From the NCBI GenBank assembly GCA_964427855.1, contig CAYRVH010000058.1, forward strand, positions 1-19,663: a DNA stretch of 19,663 nt, in the 5' to 3' direction. Shown piece by piece: positions 1 to 7,283 of the stretch (position 1 is the first letter of the stretch; each line of letters starts with the position of its first letter). This DNA is from JAUPKT01 sp964427855. GTDB taxonomy: Bacteria; Desulfobacterota; Desulfomonilia; Desulfomonilales; Desulfomonilaceae. The notes under the pieces are model-generated. The model saw only the letters and a list, made by a program, of their open reading frames with translations, did no database searches and was not told the DNA's origin. The translations under genes were made by a program, and so were the position numbers.

Positions 1-504
1 GTAGTATCCTTCCTGCGGTACTTCCTCCGGGTCGTAATAAATCGTCGAGTGCTCGAGATCCATGTCGCCGTCTTTGAACCGCAAAACCCTAATGTAGTGT
101 ATTTGTGGATCTCGAGACTGATTGTTCTCCTCCACGCACGCGTACACGCATTTGCGGCAGCCGATGCACCTCTGAACGTCCAACGCATACCCGAAGAGGG
201 TGTGATCCAACGGACCTTCCGTACCAACGACAAAGTCTTTCCCGTATTTTGCCTTGTATTCCTTGCGTAGTCGCTCAACGGTATGTTCGAGTTCTTCTTT
301 GGTCATCCTTTGAAAGTTGTTTTGTACGAACTCCTCCCACGAGCAGGAGCTCACGGCAAGCATGCCCAGCACGCTGGCCGTGGCGACCAGGAATGCTCTC
401 CGATCGATAAGACAGCTTTCCGGATGCCCATCCTCGGCCGCGGCGAAGCGTTCCGGTTTTTTTTCTGGACCTGGATTCATGTTTGATTTGCTATCGTCAG
501 ACAT
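1..504 (-). CDS. Tat-exported 4Fe-4S ferredoxin-type protein (3' end outside window)
   Basis: An open frame of 168 codons runs off the left edge, so the C-terminus is missing. The start ATG at 504 has an AAAGG-type ribosome binding site that overlaps the stop of the upstream tetrahaem gene, so the two are probably coupled. Around residues 34-54 is a twin-arginine segment (DRRAFL, then a hydrophobic stretch) ending in VSSC, which also fits a lipobox with Cys54. The protein may therefore be a Tat-exported lipoprotein. CIGCRKCVYAC (Cys113, 116, 119, 123) is a 4Fe-4S cluster motif. The family is probably the periplasmic HybA/DsrO/NrfC-like electron-transfer subunits, which carry several clusters; the others would lie beyond the edge. 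Inferred role: passing electrons between a quinone-linked membrane subunit and the two cytochromes encoded upstream. The family call is firm; the partner is a guess. Confidence 0.85.
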   Translation of the reverse strand, partial: MSDDSKSNMNPGPEKKPERFAAAEDGHPESCLIDRRAFLVATASVLGMLAVSSCSWEEFVQNNFQRMTKEELEHTVERLRKEYKAKYGKDFVVGTEGPLDHTLFGYALDVQRCIGCRKCVYACVEENNQSRDPQIHYIRVLRFKDGDMDLEHSTIYYDPEEVPQEGYY

Positions 505-514
505 TCCCGCACCT

Positions 515-1111
515 TTAACGCTTGGCTTGCACATCCGGAGGAGTCCACGGCTTCTTCGGGGCAGGCATGGGAACCAAAGGTTTGAATCTGGGGTCATGAG
601 GGTCGTGGCACGAGACGCATAGATAATAGTTTTTCGTACCATTCCAAAAGCCAGTTCGTTTCCCGTGGATGCCGTATCTCCAATCTCGATAAATGGTGCC
701 GTGACATTTTCCGCACAAGAGATACGACTGTTCAAAGGGGATGTTTTTCCCGTCGCTCAGCGGCAGCAAGTGGTTCCTGTTCTCAGGATGGTGGCAATCA
801 AGGCACCATAGCCTTATCCCGCCATGGTTCAGCCGTATGTTTGTGTGGACAAGAAGGTCCTCTCGTCTCTTGAAATTGACGGGAAAATCCTTTTCCGGCC
901 CGTGGCACGCGCGGCACGGCGTAATGGTCTTGGGCAAGGGGCGAACCGGTACGGGAAATTCCTTATCAGACGTTGGCGCCTGGATGTCCTTCGCCGCCTC
1001 TGAGTCTTCTTGGAGCTGGGAGTCTGTGAGTTCGCTTCTTACCTCCAAGCACAGCCCCAGAATCCCGAGGACGATGGGGACTAAGAGCAAAGTCCATTTC
1101 CATGAATTCAT
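515..1111 (-). CDS. Membrane-anchored tetrahaem cytochrome c
   Basis: The 198-residue product has four CxxCH haem-c motifs at Cys66 (CRACH), Cys103 (CLDCH), Cys133 (CGKCH) and Cys165 (CVSCH). The N-terminus (residues 1-24) is a short polar-Trp start followed by a hydrophobic stretch with no obvious cleavage site, so it is probably an uncleaved signal anchor holding the haem domain on the periplasmic face. The C-terminal tail is rich in Pro and Lys. I chose ATG at 1111 because GAGG lies 8 nt upstream; an in-frame TTG at 1147 has no good site. It sits between an octahaem cytochrome gene (42-nt gap) and a Fe-S protein gene (10-nt gap), consistent with one electron-transfer complex. The name of the exact cytochrome family is not certain; it does not look like a classical cytochrome c3 or NrfH. 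Confidence 0.88.
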   Translation of the reverse strand: MNSWKWTLLLVPIVLGILGLCLEVRSELTDSQLQEDSEAAKDIQAPTSDKEFPVPVRPLPKTITPCRACHGPEKDFPVNFKRREDLLVHTNIRLNHGGIRLWCLDCHHPENRNHLLPLSDGKNIPFEQSYLLCGKCHGTIYRDWRYGIHGKRTGFWNGTKNYYLCVSCHDPHDPRFKPLVPMPAPKKPWTPPDVQAKR

Positions 1112-1153
1112 CAGTCGTCCCTCGTCTCGCAACCTCTGCGAAGTCAATCTTCC

Positions 1154-2515
1154 CTATTTCGCTTCCTTGCCGCCGTATCTTTGTTGATAATACGCTTCTA
1201 TCCTCTGCAAATCTTCTTTGCTCATGCCCTCTTTGTACCAACGATGGAGCGGATCCTTGAAGACGTATTCGTTAAGAATGGGCGCAGCCTGGTCCTTGCC
1301 GCCCATGAGCCGTTCAACTTCGGGCAGGAACTTGAGGTAGAAATGTTGGGCTACTTCATACAGGCCATGCCACCAGGCATAATCCGGACCCATCATGGCT
1401 GCGCCATGGCGGGCGCGTCTCCCCTCATGATGCCACAGTTCGTAGTACGTCCAATCGAGTTTGTCATCAAAGTCAGCCTTGGTCAGTTTCCCTAGTGCAA
1501 TGAGCTTTTGGCGCACATTCGTCGCAGGCGTGGCAAATTTGTCATTGTAAAGGGCAACGACATCGTCAAACTGCGTGTAAAAGGAGTTAATCATGAGGTC
1601 CCCGTGGCATTGCTTGCACACGTCCTGCATACGGTCACGCCGCTCCTTCCATTGGGAAAGCTTCTTTGAGATCGGTGGACGCAGTGTCCACGAGATTCTT
1701 GCGCCCACTTCATGGGTAGTGGGTTGGTTGGGAGTAGCACTGATATGACAAGTGGCGCACGTGGCGGTATCTTGATAATCGAGTCCCACCACCCATTCGA
1801 CTTTGTCCATATTCATCTTGTCTCTGAAGGCCTGATAAAGGATGCCATGTTTTGATTCCTCGTATATCTCTTTTTGCGGATGATCAGGGCCTAGATGGCA
1901 CTTTCCACAGGCGTCTGGCCTTCTTGCTTGTTCGCGAGAGAACCGGTGCCTTGTATGGCACGCGGCGCAACTTCCTTTACTCCCATCGGGATTAATTCGC
2001 CCTATGCCCGTGTTTGGCCAGGTGGTTGGGTCCAACTTGCCATTGGCAAGCACCTTTACATTCGAGCCGTGGCATTGGCGGCATCCGCTACTCACCGCTG
2101 CCGGTCCTGCCACTACGGACCCAAGGTAATTGTCCGAAGAATTAAGAATGTCAGCCCCTTTGGCGTGATGGGAGCCCTGCTGTTGTTCAAACTGCTCCTT
2201 GTGACACCTGGAGCAGTCTTTGGGAGAAACAATGGTCGCGATCCAAAACCCCCTGTGGTCAAATCCGTCTGGGTCCTGTGGGGTTTTGTCTGTCTGTTTC
2301 TCAGCACGGTGGCAGTCGTAGCAGTTGACGCCTGCCTGCCCCATGCGCCCGGACCGCCATAGCTTATAAAGACCGGGGGTCTTCAGTTCATGACATTTGA
2401 TACACACTTGGCCTTCGGGCGCCCCATAGAGTTTTGGATCGACTTTCACCGCAGCAAAAGCCGGCCCCTCGTACACGAACCACATCAGCGCCGCCACGAA
2501 TACTAGTCTCGCCAT
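1154..2515 (-). CDS. Octahaem cytochrome c, hydroxylamine oxidoreductase (HAO) family
   Basis: The 453-residue product has a cleavable Sec signal peptide (residues 1 to about 21, AFA-A region) and eight CxxCH motifs at Cys38, 65, 101, 145, 183, 203, 253 and 300. All eight end in His; no CxxCK site is seen, which argues against NrfA or octahaem tetrathionate reductase. After haem 8 comes a block typical of the HAO family: YYELWHHEGRRARHGAAMMG (358-377), then PDYAWWHGLYEV. HAO-family enzymes oxidise hydroxylamine or hydrazine, or reduce nitrite/hydroxylamine, depending on whether a Tyr cross-links the catalytic haem; I cannot assign that Tyr without an alignment. GGGAG 7 nt before ATG 2515 decides the start over an in-frame ATG at 2539. 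It is the first gene of the leftward operon and lies divergent from a haem-containing sensor kinase. Confidence 0.9.
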   Translation of the reverse strand: MARLVFVAALMWFVYEGPAFAAVKVDPKLYGAPEGQVCIKCHELKTPGLYKLWRSGRMGQAGVNCYDCHRAEKQTDKTPQDPDGFDHRGFWIATIVSPKDCSRCHKEQFEQQQGSHHAKGADILNSSDNYLGSVVAGPAAVSSGCRQCHGSNVKVLANGKLDPTTWPNTGIGRINPDGSKGSCAACHTRHRFSREQARRPDACGKCHLGPDHPQKEIYEESKHGILYQAFRDKMNMDKVEWVVGLDYQDTATCATCHISATPNQPTTHEVGARISWTLRPPISKKLSQWKERRDRMQDVCKQCHGDLMINSFYTQFDDVVALYNDKFATPATNVRQKLIALGKLTKADFDDKLDWTYYELWHHEGRRARHGAAMMGPDYAWWHGLYEVAQHFYLKFLPEVERLMGGKDQAAPILNEYVFKDPLHRWYKEGMSKEDLQRIEAYYQQRYGGKEAK

Positions 2516-2924
2516 GTTCCAACTCCCATATTGATACATGAATCTTTGCCGTTCATTACAGCGCCACGTCCTATTGAAGTGGAGCTAGTCGATTGTTTGA
2601 CCACAGCGTTATGTAAGGGGGGCTCATCTAAGGCCCTAGGAAGGTAACTTCGCATAAAATCAAGTAAATGTGCTGTAAAATCCTGTAAAGATACGGTAAA
2701 ATTTTGTCGGAAAAACACATCGATGATTGCCGCGTGTAATCGTGGATCCATTTGCCATAAGGCCGCGCGGGCTTGAGTTGCTGCATAACACCTTGCCGCC
2801 GCAAGTTTGGGGTTCCATCCTTGGTAGGAGCCGACGGCGCGCTCAATTGTGGGTTGCAAAATCCTGGCTTTATCGGCATCATAATAACAAAAAGATTCCA
2901 GTCATATGCGCTCAGGTGCAACCA
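2516..2924. promoter_or_regulatory. Divergent intergenic region between cytochrome operon and sensor kinase
   Basis: This is 409 nt without a supportable gene; the open frames crossing it are extensions of the flanking genes without credible starts. It must hold the promoters of both divergent units. The strongest signal is a run of phased TAAA-core repeats (listed separately) about 140-190 nt before the octahaem start codon. CATAAT at 2880-2885 resembles a -10 element for the kinase, but its best -35 match (TTGCAA, 2854-2859) is 20 nt away, so I do not call a promoter. A short hairpin CTTGC-CGCC-GCAAG (2792-2805) is also present. No sigma-54 element with correct GG/GC spacing was found. Confidence 0.6.
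2653..2700. promoter_or_regulatory. Helically phased TAAA/GTAAA direct repeats, probable response-regulator site
   Basis: The TAAA core occurs five times, starting at 2655, 2665, 2676, 2686 and 2697, with spacings of 10, 11, 10 and 11 bp. The last four copies are GTAAA and two are CTGTAAA. Direct repeats at one helical turn are how OmpR/PhoB-family winged-helix regulators bind DNA in tandem, and exactly such a regulator is encoded nearby at 4567-5274. The array lies about 140 nt before the octahaem cytochrome start and 225 nt before the kinase start, so it more likely serves the cytochrome operon. The repeats are visible in the sequence; the bound protein is inference. Confidence 0.5.
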
Positions 2925-4595
2925 ATGTTCAAATCCGCGTTTTCAGTCTTTGCCCAGAAGCTGTCTCTGAAATTCTTCTTGATCACTGGCGCTGCGGTAG
3001 CCATCATTTTTGTATCTATATTCCTGTGGTTCGCTCATCACCAAGATCGACTTATCCGCGAGCAACTGGAAAAACAGGCTGTGATTTTGCACAAACAGAT
3101 CGTGCTGACCAGGCAGTGGGTGTCCAGCAACAGCCCAGTGTTGGTGCGCAGACAAGAAGAAAAAAATAGACAGAATATGGTGGACCCGGAAGAAATCGCA
3201 GATCCCTATGGGAATAAATATGTCAACATTCCACCCTCAGTGCTGACGAAACAACTTTCCGAGCTTGCGTCCCAGGACGGTCTTTATTCATTTCGTATCG
3301 CCAATTCCACGCAACTCAATCAGGAAAACGCGCCTGATGATTTCGAAGCCGAAGCATTGAAGCAATTTCGTGAGGGCAGAAATAGAGAGTTTTTCAGAAC
3401 TGAACGGGTCAAAGGACAGACAGTGCTCCGGTACGCCGCCCCGTTATATGTGAACGAGAGCTGCCAGAAATGCCACTCCCAGCAAGGCTATTCCTCAGGC
3501 GATGTGGGAGGGTGTCTGAGCGTTTTCATACCCATGGACAAGGCCATTGATTCCGCTGCGCGCAACCAGTCCATACTCCTGGCCGTCGGAGCGCTCACGG
3601 GCGGCTCTCTGCTGGGGCTCCTGGTCTTTTCTTCTCGATTTTTGGTGTTCAAGCGCATCGCGGAAATACGAGAGACAATGAGTCGATTGACGACGTGCGA
3701 GATCGGAGACATCCAGGGACGTGGCGGGGACGAATTGAAGGAAATCTCGGATCTGTGCACGACCCTCAATGAGAAAATGCAAAATTATCATCAAGATCTC
3801 GAAAAGAAAATTGCTGAAGCCACCAAAGACCTCACGGAGACAAACAAGAGACTGAAGGCCGCCAACCAAGAACTTGAACGGTTGAACAAAGCCAAATCGG
3901 ATTTTTTTTCCAGCATATCGCATGAATTGCGGACCCCGCTTACCAGCATAAAAGGCGCGGCGGATCTCATGCATCGAAAAGAGGGAACCTGCGAACCGGT
4001 TTACCTGGATATCATCAAGAGGAATACTGAGCACCTGATGAGGTCGGTGCTGGATTTCCTCGATTACTCTCGCATTGAAGCAGGACAATTCGACTTGAAG
4101 ATGAAGGAAGAGTGCTTGAATGAGGTCCTGAAAGAAGCGATTTGTTCTCAGCAGGTCGAAGCGGCGGCAAGAAGCCTTGTCCTGCGCGCCGAGGCGAAAC
4201 AGGAAATCCGATTCCCGTTCGACCACGAAAGACTATATCAGGTGTTGTCCAATATACTCTCAAATGCGGTACGCTATTCTCCCGACGGAGGTGAAATTGT
4301 AGTCGCTGCGCAAGTAAAAGACGGCAGCGTCTCAGTGTCAATCTCAGATCAAGGGCCGGGGATCGACCCGCGATTCCACGAGGCGATTTTCAAGAAATTT
4401 TTTCAGGTGCCGGATGACGATGATGCTCCCCTACACAAAGGATCAGCAGGTATAGGTTTGGCCATTTGCAAAGGGATTGTCGAGGCTCATGGAGGAAGGA
4501 TATGGGTAGAGAGCTGCCCTGGCTCGGGCAGCACGTTTGTTTTTTCCATCCCTATCGGAGATGTTCATGAACGGCGACTGCATACTTCTGGTTGA
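2925..4595 (+). CDS. Membrane histidine kinase with periplasmic haem-c (DUF3365/Tll0287-like) sensor domain
   Basis: The product is 556 residues from ATG 2925 (AGGTG 6 nt upstream); the open frame extends to 2727 but that N-terminus is not credible. In order: transmembrane helix about 16-37; an extracytoplasmic domain about 38-212 resembling DUF3365/Tll0287, ending with haem-c motif CQKCH (180-184) and then GYSSGDVGG; second transmembrane helix about 216-241; a linker with HAMP-like features and a coiled coil (285-325); HisKA H-box with phospho-acceptor His333 (SISHELRTPL); and HATPase with N-box (LSNILSNAVRYSPDGG), DQGPG (475-479) and GSAGIGL (506-512). It should phosphorylate the response regulator whose gene overlaps its end by 29 nt. 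The covalent haem suggests sensing of redox state or a small ligand such as NO or O2. The ligand is inference. Confidence 0.9.
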   Translation: MFKSAFSVFAQKLSLKFFLITGAAVAIIFVSIFLWFAHHQDRLIREQLEKQAVILHKQIVLTRQWVSSNSPVLVRRQEEKNRQNMVDPEEIADPYGNKYVNIPPSVLTKQLSELASQDGLYSFRIANSTQLNQENAPDDFEAEALKQFREGRNREFFRTERVKGQTVLRYAAPLYVNESCQKCHSQQGYSSGDVGGCLSVFIPMDKAIDSAARNQSILLAVGALTGGSLLGLLVFSSRFLVFKRIAEIRETMSRLTTCEIGDIQGRGGDELKEISDLCTTLNEKMQNYHQDLEKKIAEATKDLTETNKRLKAANQELERLNKAKSDFFSSISHELRTPLTSIKGAADLMHRKEGTCEPVYLDIIKRNTEHLMRSVLDFLDYSRIEAGQFDLKMKEECLNEVLKEAICSQQVEAAARSLVLRAEAKQEIRFPFDHERLYQVLSNILSNAVRYSPDGGEIVVAAQVKDGSVSVSISDQGPGIDPRFHEAIFKKFFQVPDDDDAPLHKGSAGIGLAICKGIVEAHGGRIWVESCPGSGSTFVFSIPIGDVHERRLHTSG

Positions 4596-5274
4596 CGACG
4601 ACCCTGACATTTGCACCATATTGAGGGACAATCTCGAATTGGACGGTTACAGAGTAATCACTGCGTGCACCGGCCGAGAGGCGCTTGAAGTTGCCAACAA
4701 GACGTTCCCGGACCTCATTATTTTGGATCTTTCTCTGCCCGACACAGACGGGCTGCATGTGTGCCGGTCTCTTCGAACTTATTCTCAGGTGCCCATTATC
4801 ATGCTCACCGCCCGTGACAGGGTGACAGATAAAGTCCTTGGCCTTGAGTGCGGCGCGGACGATTACATGGTGAAGCCGTTCGATTACCTGGAGCTGGCTG
4901 CAAGGATTAGAGCTTGTCTGAGGAGGGTTACAGGTCGAGTCGAAGCGGGACCAGCAGTAATGCACACCGGCGAACTCACCATAGATACCGCGAGAAAAAA
5001 GGTATGCAAATCAGGCAAGGAAATAGAACTCACGAGAAGAGAATTCGAACTGCTCGCGTTTCTTGCAAAAAATTCAGAGCGGGCTTTGACAAGAAAAGAG
5101 ATTCGCCGCGCAGTGTGGCCGGATGGGCGCATCTACGAAGACAGTAGGGCCATCGACGTGCATGTCCAGCACTTGAGACAAAAAATCGAAGACGACGTGA
5201 GTCAACCGCGCCTGATCCTGACCGTTCCTGGTGTTGGCTATATGTATAGCTCCGGCAAACCGCAATCGCCTTGA
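4567..5274 (+). CDS. OmpR-family response regulator
   Basis: The 235-residue product has a receiver domain (about 1-118) with acidic pocket Asp10-12, phospho-acceptor Asp54 (LDLSLPD), Thr81 and Lys103 (VKPF). A C-terminal winged-helix DNA-binding domain follows (about 138-230, including LTRREFELL and DVHVQHLRQKI, ending near VPGVGYMY). ATG 4567 is preferred over ATG 4561 because GGAG sits 6 nt before it. It overlaps the kinase gene by 29 nt, which implies translational coupling and a cognate pair. OmpR-type regulators bind tandem direct repeats; the phased repeats at 2653-2700 are a natural target. Likely role: transcriptional control of the divergent cytochrome operon and perhaps of its own unit. 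The family assignment is secure; the regulon is inferred. Confidence 0.95.
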   Translation: MNGDCILLVDDDPDICTILRDNLELDGYRVITACTGREALEVANKTFPDLIILDLSLPDTDGLHVCRSLRTYSQVPIIMLTARDRVTDKVLGLECGADDYMVKPFDYLELAARIRACLRRVTGRVEAGPAVMHTGELTIDTARKKVCKSGKEIELTRREFELLAFLAKNSERALTRKEIRRAVWPDGRIYEDSRAIDVHVQHLRQKIEDDVSQPRLILTVPGVGYMYSSGKPQSP

Positions 5275-5281
5275 CGCAAGC

Positions 5282-5334
5282 GCTCTTGTCCCCCCGGGGG
5301 GCTTCTGATAAGGTGTCTCAAGAGCCATCCTTTT
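5282..5334 (+). terminator. Possible terminator after the two-component genes
   Basis: GCTCTTG (5282-5288) pairs with CAAGAGC (5319-5325). The 30-nt loop between them contains the perfect palindrome CCCCCCGGGGGG (5290-5301). A short TTTT (5331-5334) follows after CATCC. The long loop and weak T tract make this a modest intrinsic-terminator candidate separating the regulator from mreB. Confidence 0.35.
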
Positions 5335-5363
5335 AAGGCGCCTCACGACGAAGGTTCACGCGG

Positions 5364-6401
5364 ATGTTCCTGGACGCGATTTCAGGTTTCTTTTCTAACG
5401 ACATGGCCATAGACCTGGGTACGGCAAACACCCTGGTATATGTGCGCGGGCAAGGGGTCGTCTTATCGGAGCCTTCAGTGGTTGCGGTAAAAACCGACCT
5501 ACGTCGCGGACCGCGTATTGTTGCGGTTGGGGCTGACGCAAAAAAAATGCTCGGTCGTACGCCGGATAACATCAAGGCCATGCGTCCTATGAAAGACGGG
5601 GTGATCGCAGATTTCGAAGTCACAGAGGCGATGCTCAAACATTTTATTTACAAGATTCATCGTCGGCGGTTTCTCGTCAAACCCCGCATCGTGATATGCG
5701 TCCCCTCGGGGGTGACGCAGGTCGAGATGAGGGCGGTCAGAGAGGCGGCGGAAAGCGCTGGGGCCCGCAAGGTGTATCTCGTGGAAGAGCCCATAGCTGC
5801 GGCGCTCGGCGCGAACCTCCCCATCACGGAGCCGACCAGCAACATGATAGTTGATATCGGGGGAGGCACCACTGAGGTCGCAGTGATTTCCATGTCAGAT
5901 ATTGTCTACTCAAAATCCTTGAGAGTAGCGGGGGACAAGATTGATTTAGCCATCATGAGATACGTAAAACAGAAATACAGCCTGCTCATTGGCGAGCGAA
6001 CTGCCGAAATGATAAAGATGCTTATCGGAAGCGCTTGTTACGAAAGCGAAGAATCTGTAATCGAAGTGAAGGGCAGAGACCTTATCGCAGGCGTCCCAAA
6101 GGTTATCGCCCTCAGATCTCATGAAGTCACCGACGCCATCGCCGCTCCGGTCAGGGCAATTGTGGAAACCATTCGAACCGCGTTGGAGCTCTCGCCTCCC
6201 GAACTGGCTGCAGACATCGTTGACAATGGTATCGTGCTGACCGGCGGCGGCTCACTCCTCAGAAATCTTGATGAGGTCATTCGCAGAGAGACGAGCCTCC
6301 CCGTTATTGTGGCGGATGATCCTCTTTCCACAGTTGTGGCGGGCTCCGGCGCAGTGTTTGAACATTTCAGCGAGTTAAAAGACATACTCATCAAGGATTA
6401 G
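5364..6401 (+). CDS. mreB: Rod shape-determining actin homologue MreB
   Basis: The product is 345 residues, the usual MreB length. Actin-fold ATP-binding motifs are present: phosphate-1 DLGTANT (17-23), phosphate-2 DIGGGTTE (164-171) and the adenosine motif TGGGSLLRNL near 293-302. The short N-terminus (MFLDAISGFFSND) is amphipathic, as expected for membrane binding. MreB forms cytoplasmic membrane-bound filaments that orient the elongasome (MreCD, RodA, PBP2) for lateral wall synthesis. ATG 5364 has AAGG 9 nt upstream. It opens the cell-shape cluster, 36 nt before mreC. Nothing is unusual about the sequence. Confidence 0.97.
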   Translation: MFLDAISGFFSNDMAIDLGTANTLVYVRGQGVVLSEPSVVAVKTDLRRGPRIVAVGADAKKMLGRTPDNIKAMRPMKDGVIADFEVTEAMLKHFIYKIHRRRFLVKPRIVICVPSGVTQVEMRAVREAAESAGARKVYLVEEPIAAALGANLPITEPTSNMIVDIGGGTTEVAVISMSDIVYSKSLRVAGDKIDLAIMRYVKQKYSLLIGERTAEMIKMLIGSACYESEESVIEVKGRDLIAGVPKVIALRSHEVTDAIAAPVRAIVETIRTALELSPPELAADIVDNGIVLTGGGSLLRNLDEVIRRETSLPVIVADDPLSTVVAGSGAVFEHFSELKDILIKD

Positions 6402-6437
6402 CACCCTCTTAGAGTGAATGATTGAAAGCTCTCGATA

Positions 6438-7283
6438 ATGCCTCGCTCCATTCGCGATGTTGCACTCGTAGTCGTGTTGTTGGGCCTCAGTCTGGTGATG
6501 ATTTTTTCGTATGGGAAGAAATCTGAGATAGGGACCGTAGAGGCTGTGGTATATCGCATATTCCGCCCCCTGGAACAGGCGTTTTCCGGCCTCAAGAACA
6601 AGGCCGCCAGCCTGTGGAATAGCTACGTGTATCTTGTGGGAGTCCAACAGGAAAACCAACAGCTCAAAGAAGAATTGCGTCGCCTCAGACGCGAAAAGGC
6701 CGACCTTGCTACTCGAGAGGTCGAAAATAATCGACTCAAGAAACTATTGGACATAAAAACCAGTCTCGAGCAGCCGTCCTTGGTTGCCCAGATCATCGGA
6801 GAAGACGCGTCCGGCTGGTTCCGAACCTTTTTCATCGACAAGGGTACGGATGACGGGGTGTTTGCGGGTATGCCGGTCGCCGCCACGGAAGGTTTGGTGG
6901 GGCGAATATCGCGCAGCGCAACCAACATGGCCCAGGTCTTGTTGATCACTGATTCGGCCCTTGCAGTTGACTGTCGCGTCGCTCGAACACGAGACAGGGG
7001 CGTACTGAGAGGCGCATTTGAAGGGGGGTGCGCGCTGAGGTATTTGAACCCTCGGGCGCAGGTGCGAGAAGGAGACGAAGTCATTACCTCCGGTCTGGAT
7101 GGCGTGTTTCCATCAGGACTCCCGGTAGGAAAAATACATGCAATCCGGATGGGTGAACAAGGGTTGTTTCTCGAGGCTCTTGTCACGCCCGGTGTCGATT
7201 TTGCCGCCTTAGATCAAGTTGTTGTGATATTGTCGAACCGAGGCGGCTTCGATGTTCAGTCGTGGACGGATGAAAGACATTGA
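6438..7283 (+). CDS. mreC: Rod shape-determining protein MreC
   Basis: The 281-residue product has one N-terminal transmembrane helix (about 7-24), a coiled coil (about 68-112, heptad-like QENQQLKEELRRLRREKADL) and a periplasmic beta-rich MreC domain (about 113-270) with characteristic GWFRTFFIDKG, DGVFAGMPV and GLVGRI stretches. MreC dimers activate PBP2 and link it to MreB and MreD. ATG 6438 has only a weak upstream purine stretch (GAAAG). The stop overlaps the mreD start by 4 nt (TTGA), implying coupled translation. Confidence 0.95.
   Translation: MPRSIRDVALVVVLLGLSLVMIFSYGKKSEIGTVEAVVYRIFRPLEQAFSGLKNKAASLWNSYVYLVGVQQENQQLKEELRRLRREKADLATREVENNRLKKLLDIKTSLEQPSLVAQIIGEDASGWFRTFFIDKGTDDGVFAGMPVAATEGLVGRISRSATNMAQVLLITDSALAVDCRVARTRDRGVLRGAFEGGCALRYLNPRAQVREGDEVITSGLDGVFPSGLPVGKIHAIRMGEQGLFLEALVTPGVDFAALDQVVVILSNRGGFDVQSWTDERH

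Noticed and set aside
2653..2700. CRISPR-like array from the repeated GTAAA units
   Set aside because: Units are 10-11 bp in total with no spacers; this is a helically phased regulatory repeat, not a CRISPR.
2503..2859. 118-codon open frame on the minus strand covering the divergent spacer
   Set aside because: It overlaps the start of the octahaem gene in another frame, has no recognisable domain or good ribosome binding site, and contains the phased repeats, which look regulatory.
2700..2900. Sigma-54 promoter at TGGATCCATTTGCC
   Set aside because: The GG and GC elements are 10 nt apart instead of the required 12, so it does not fit the -24/-12 rule.
2727..2924. 66-codon N-terminal extension of the histidine kinase
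   Set aside because: It has no ribosome binding site of note and no domain-like sequence. The ATG at 2925 is followed directly by the expected first membrane helix.
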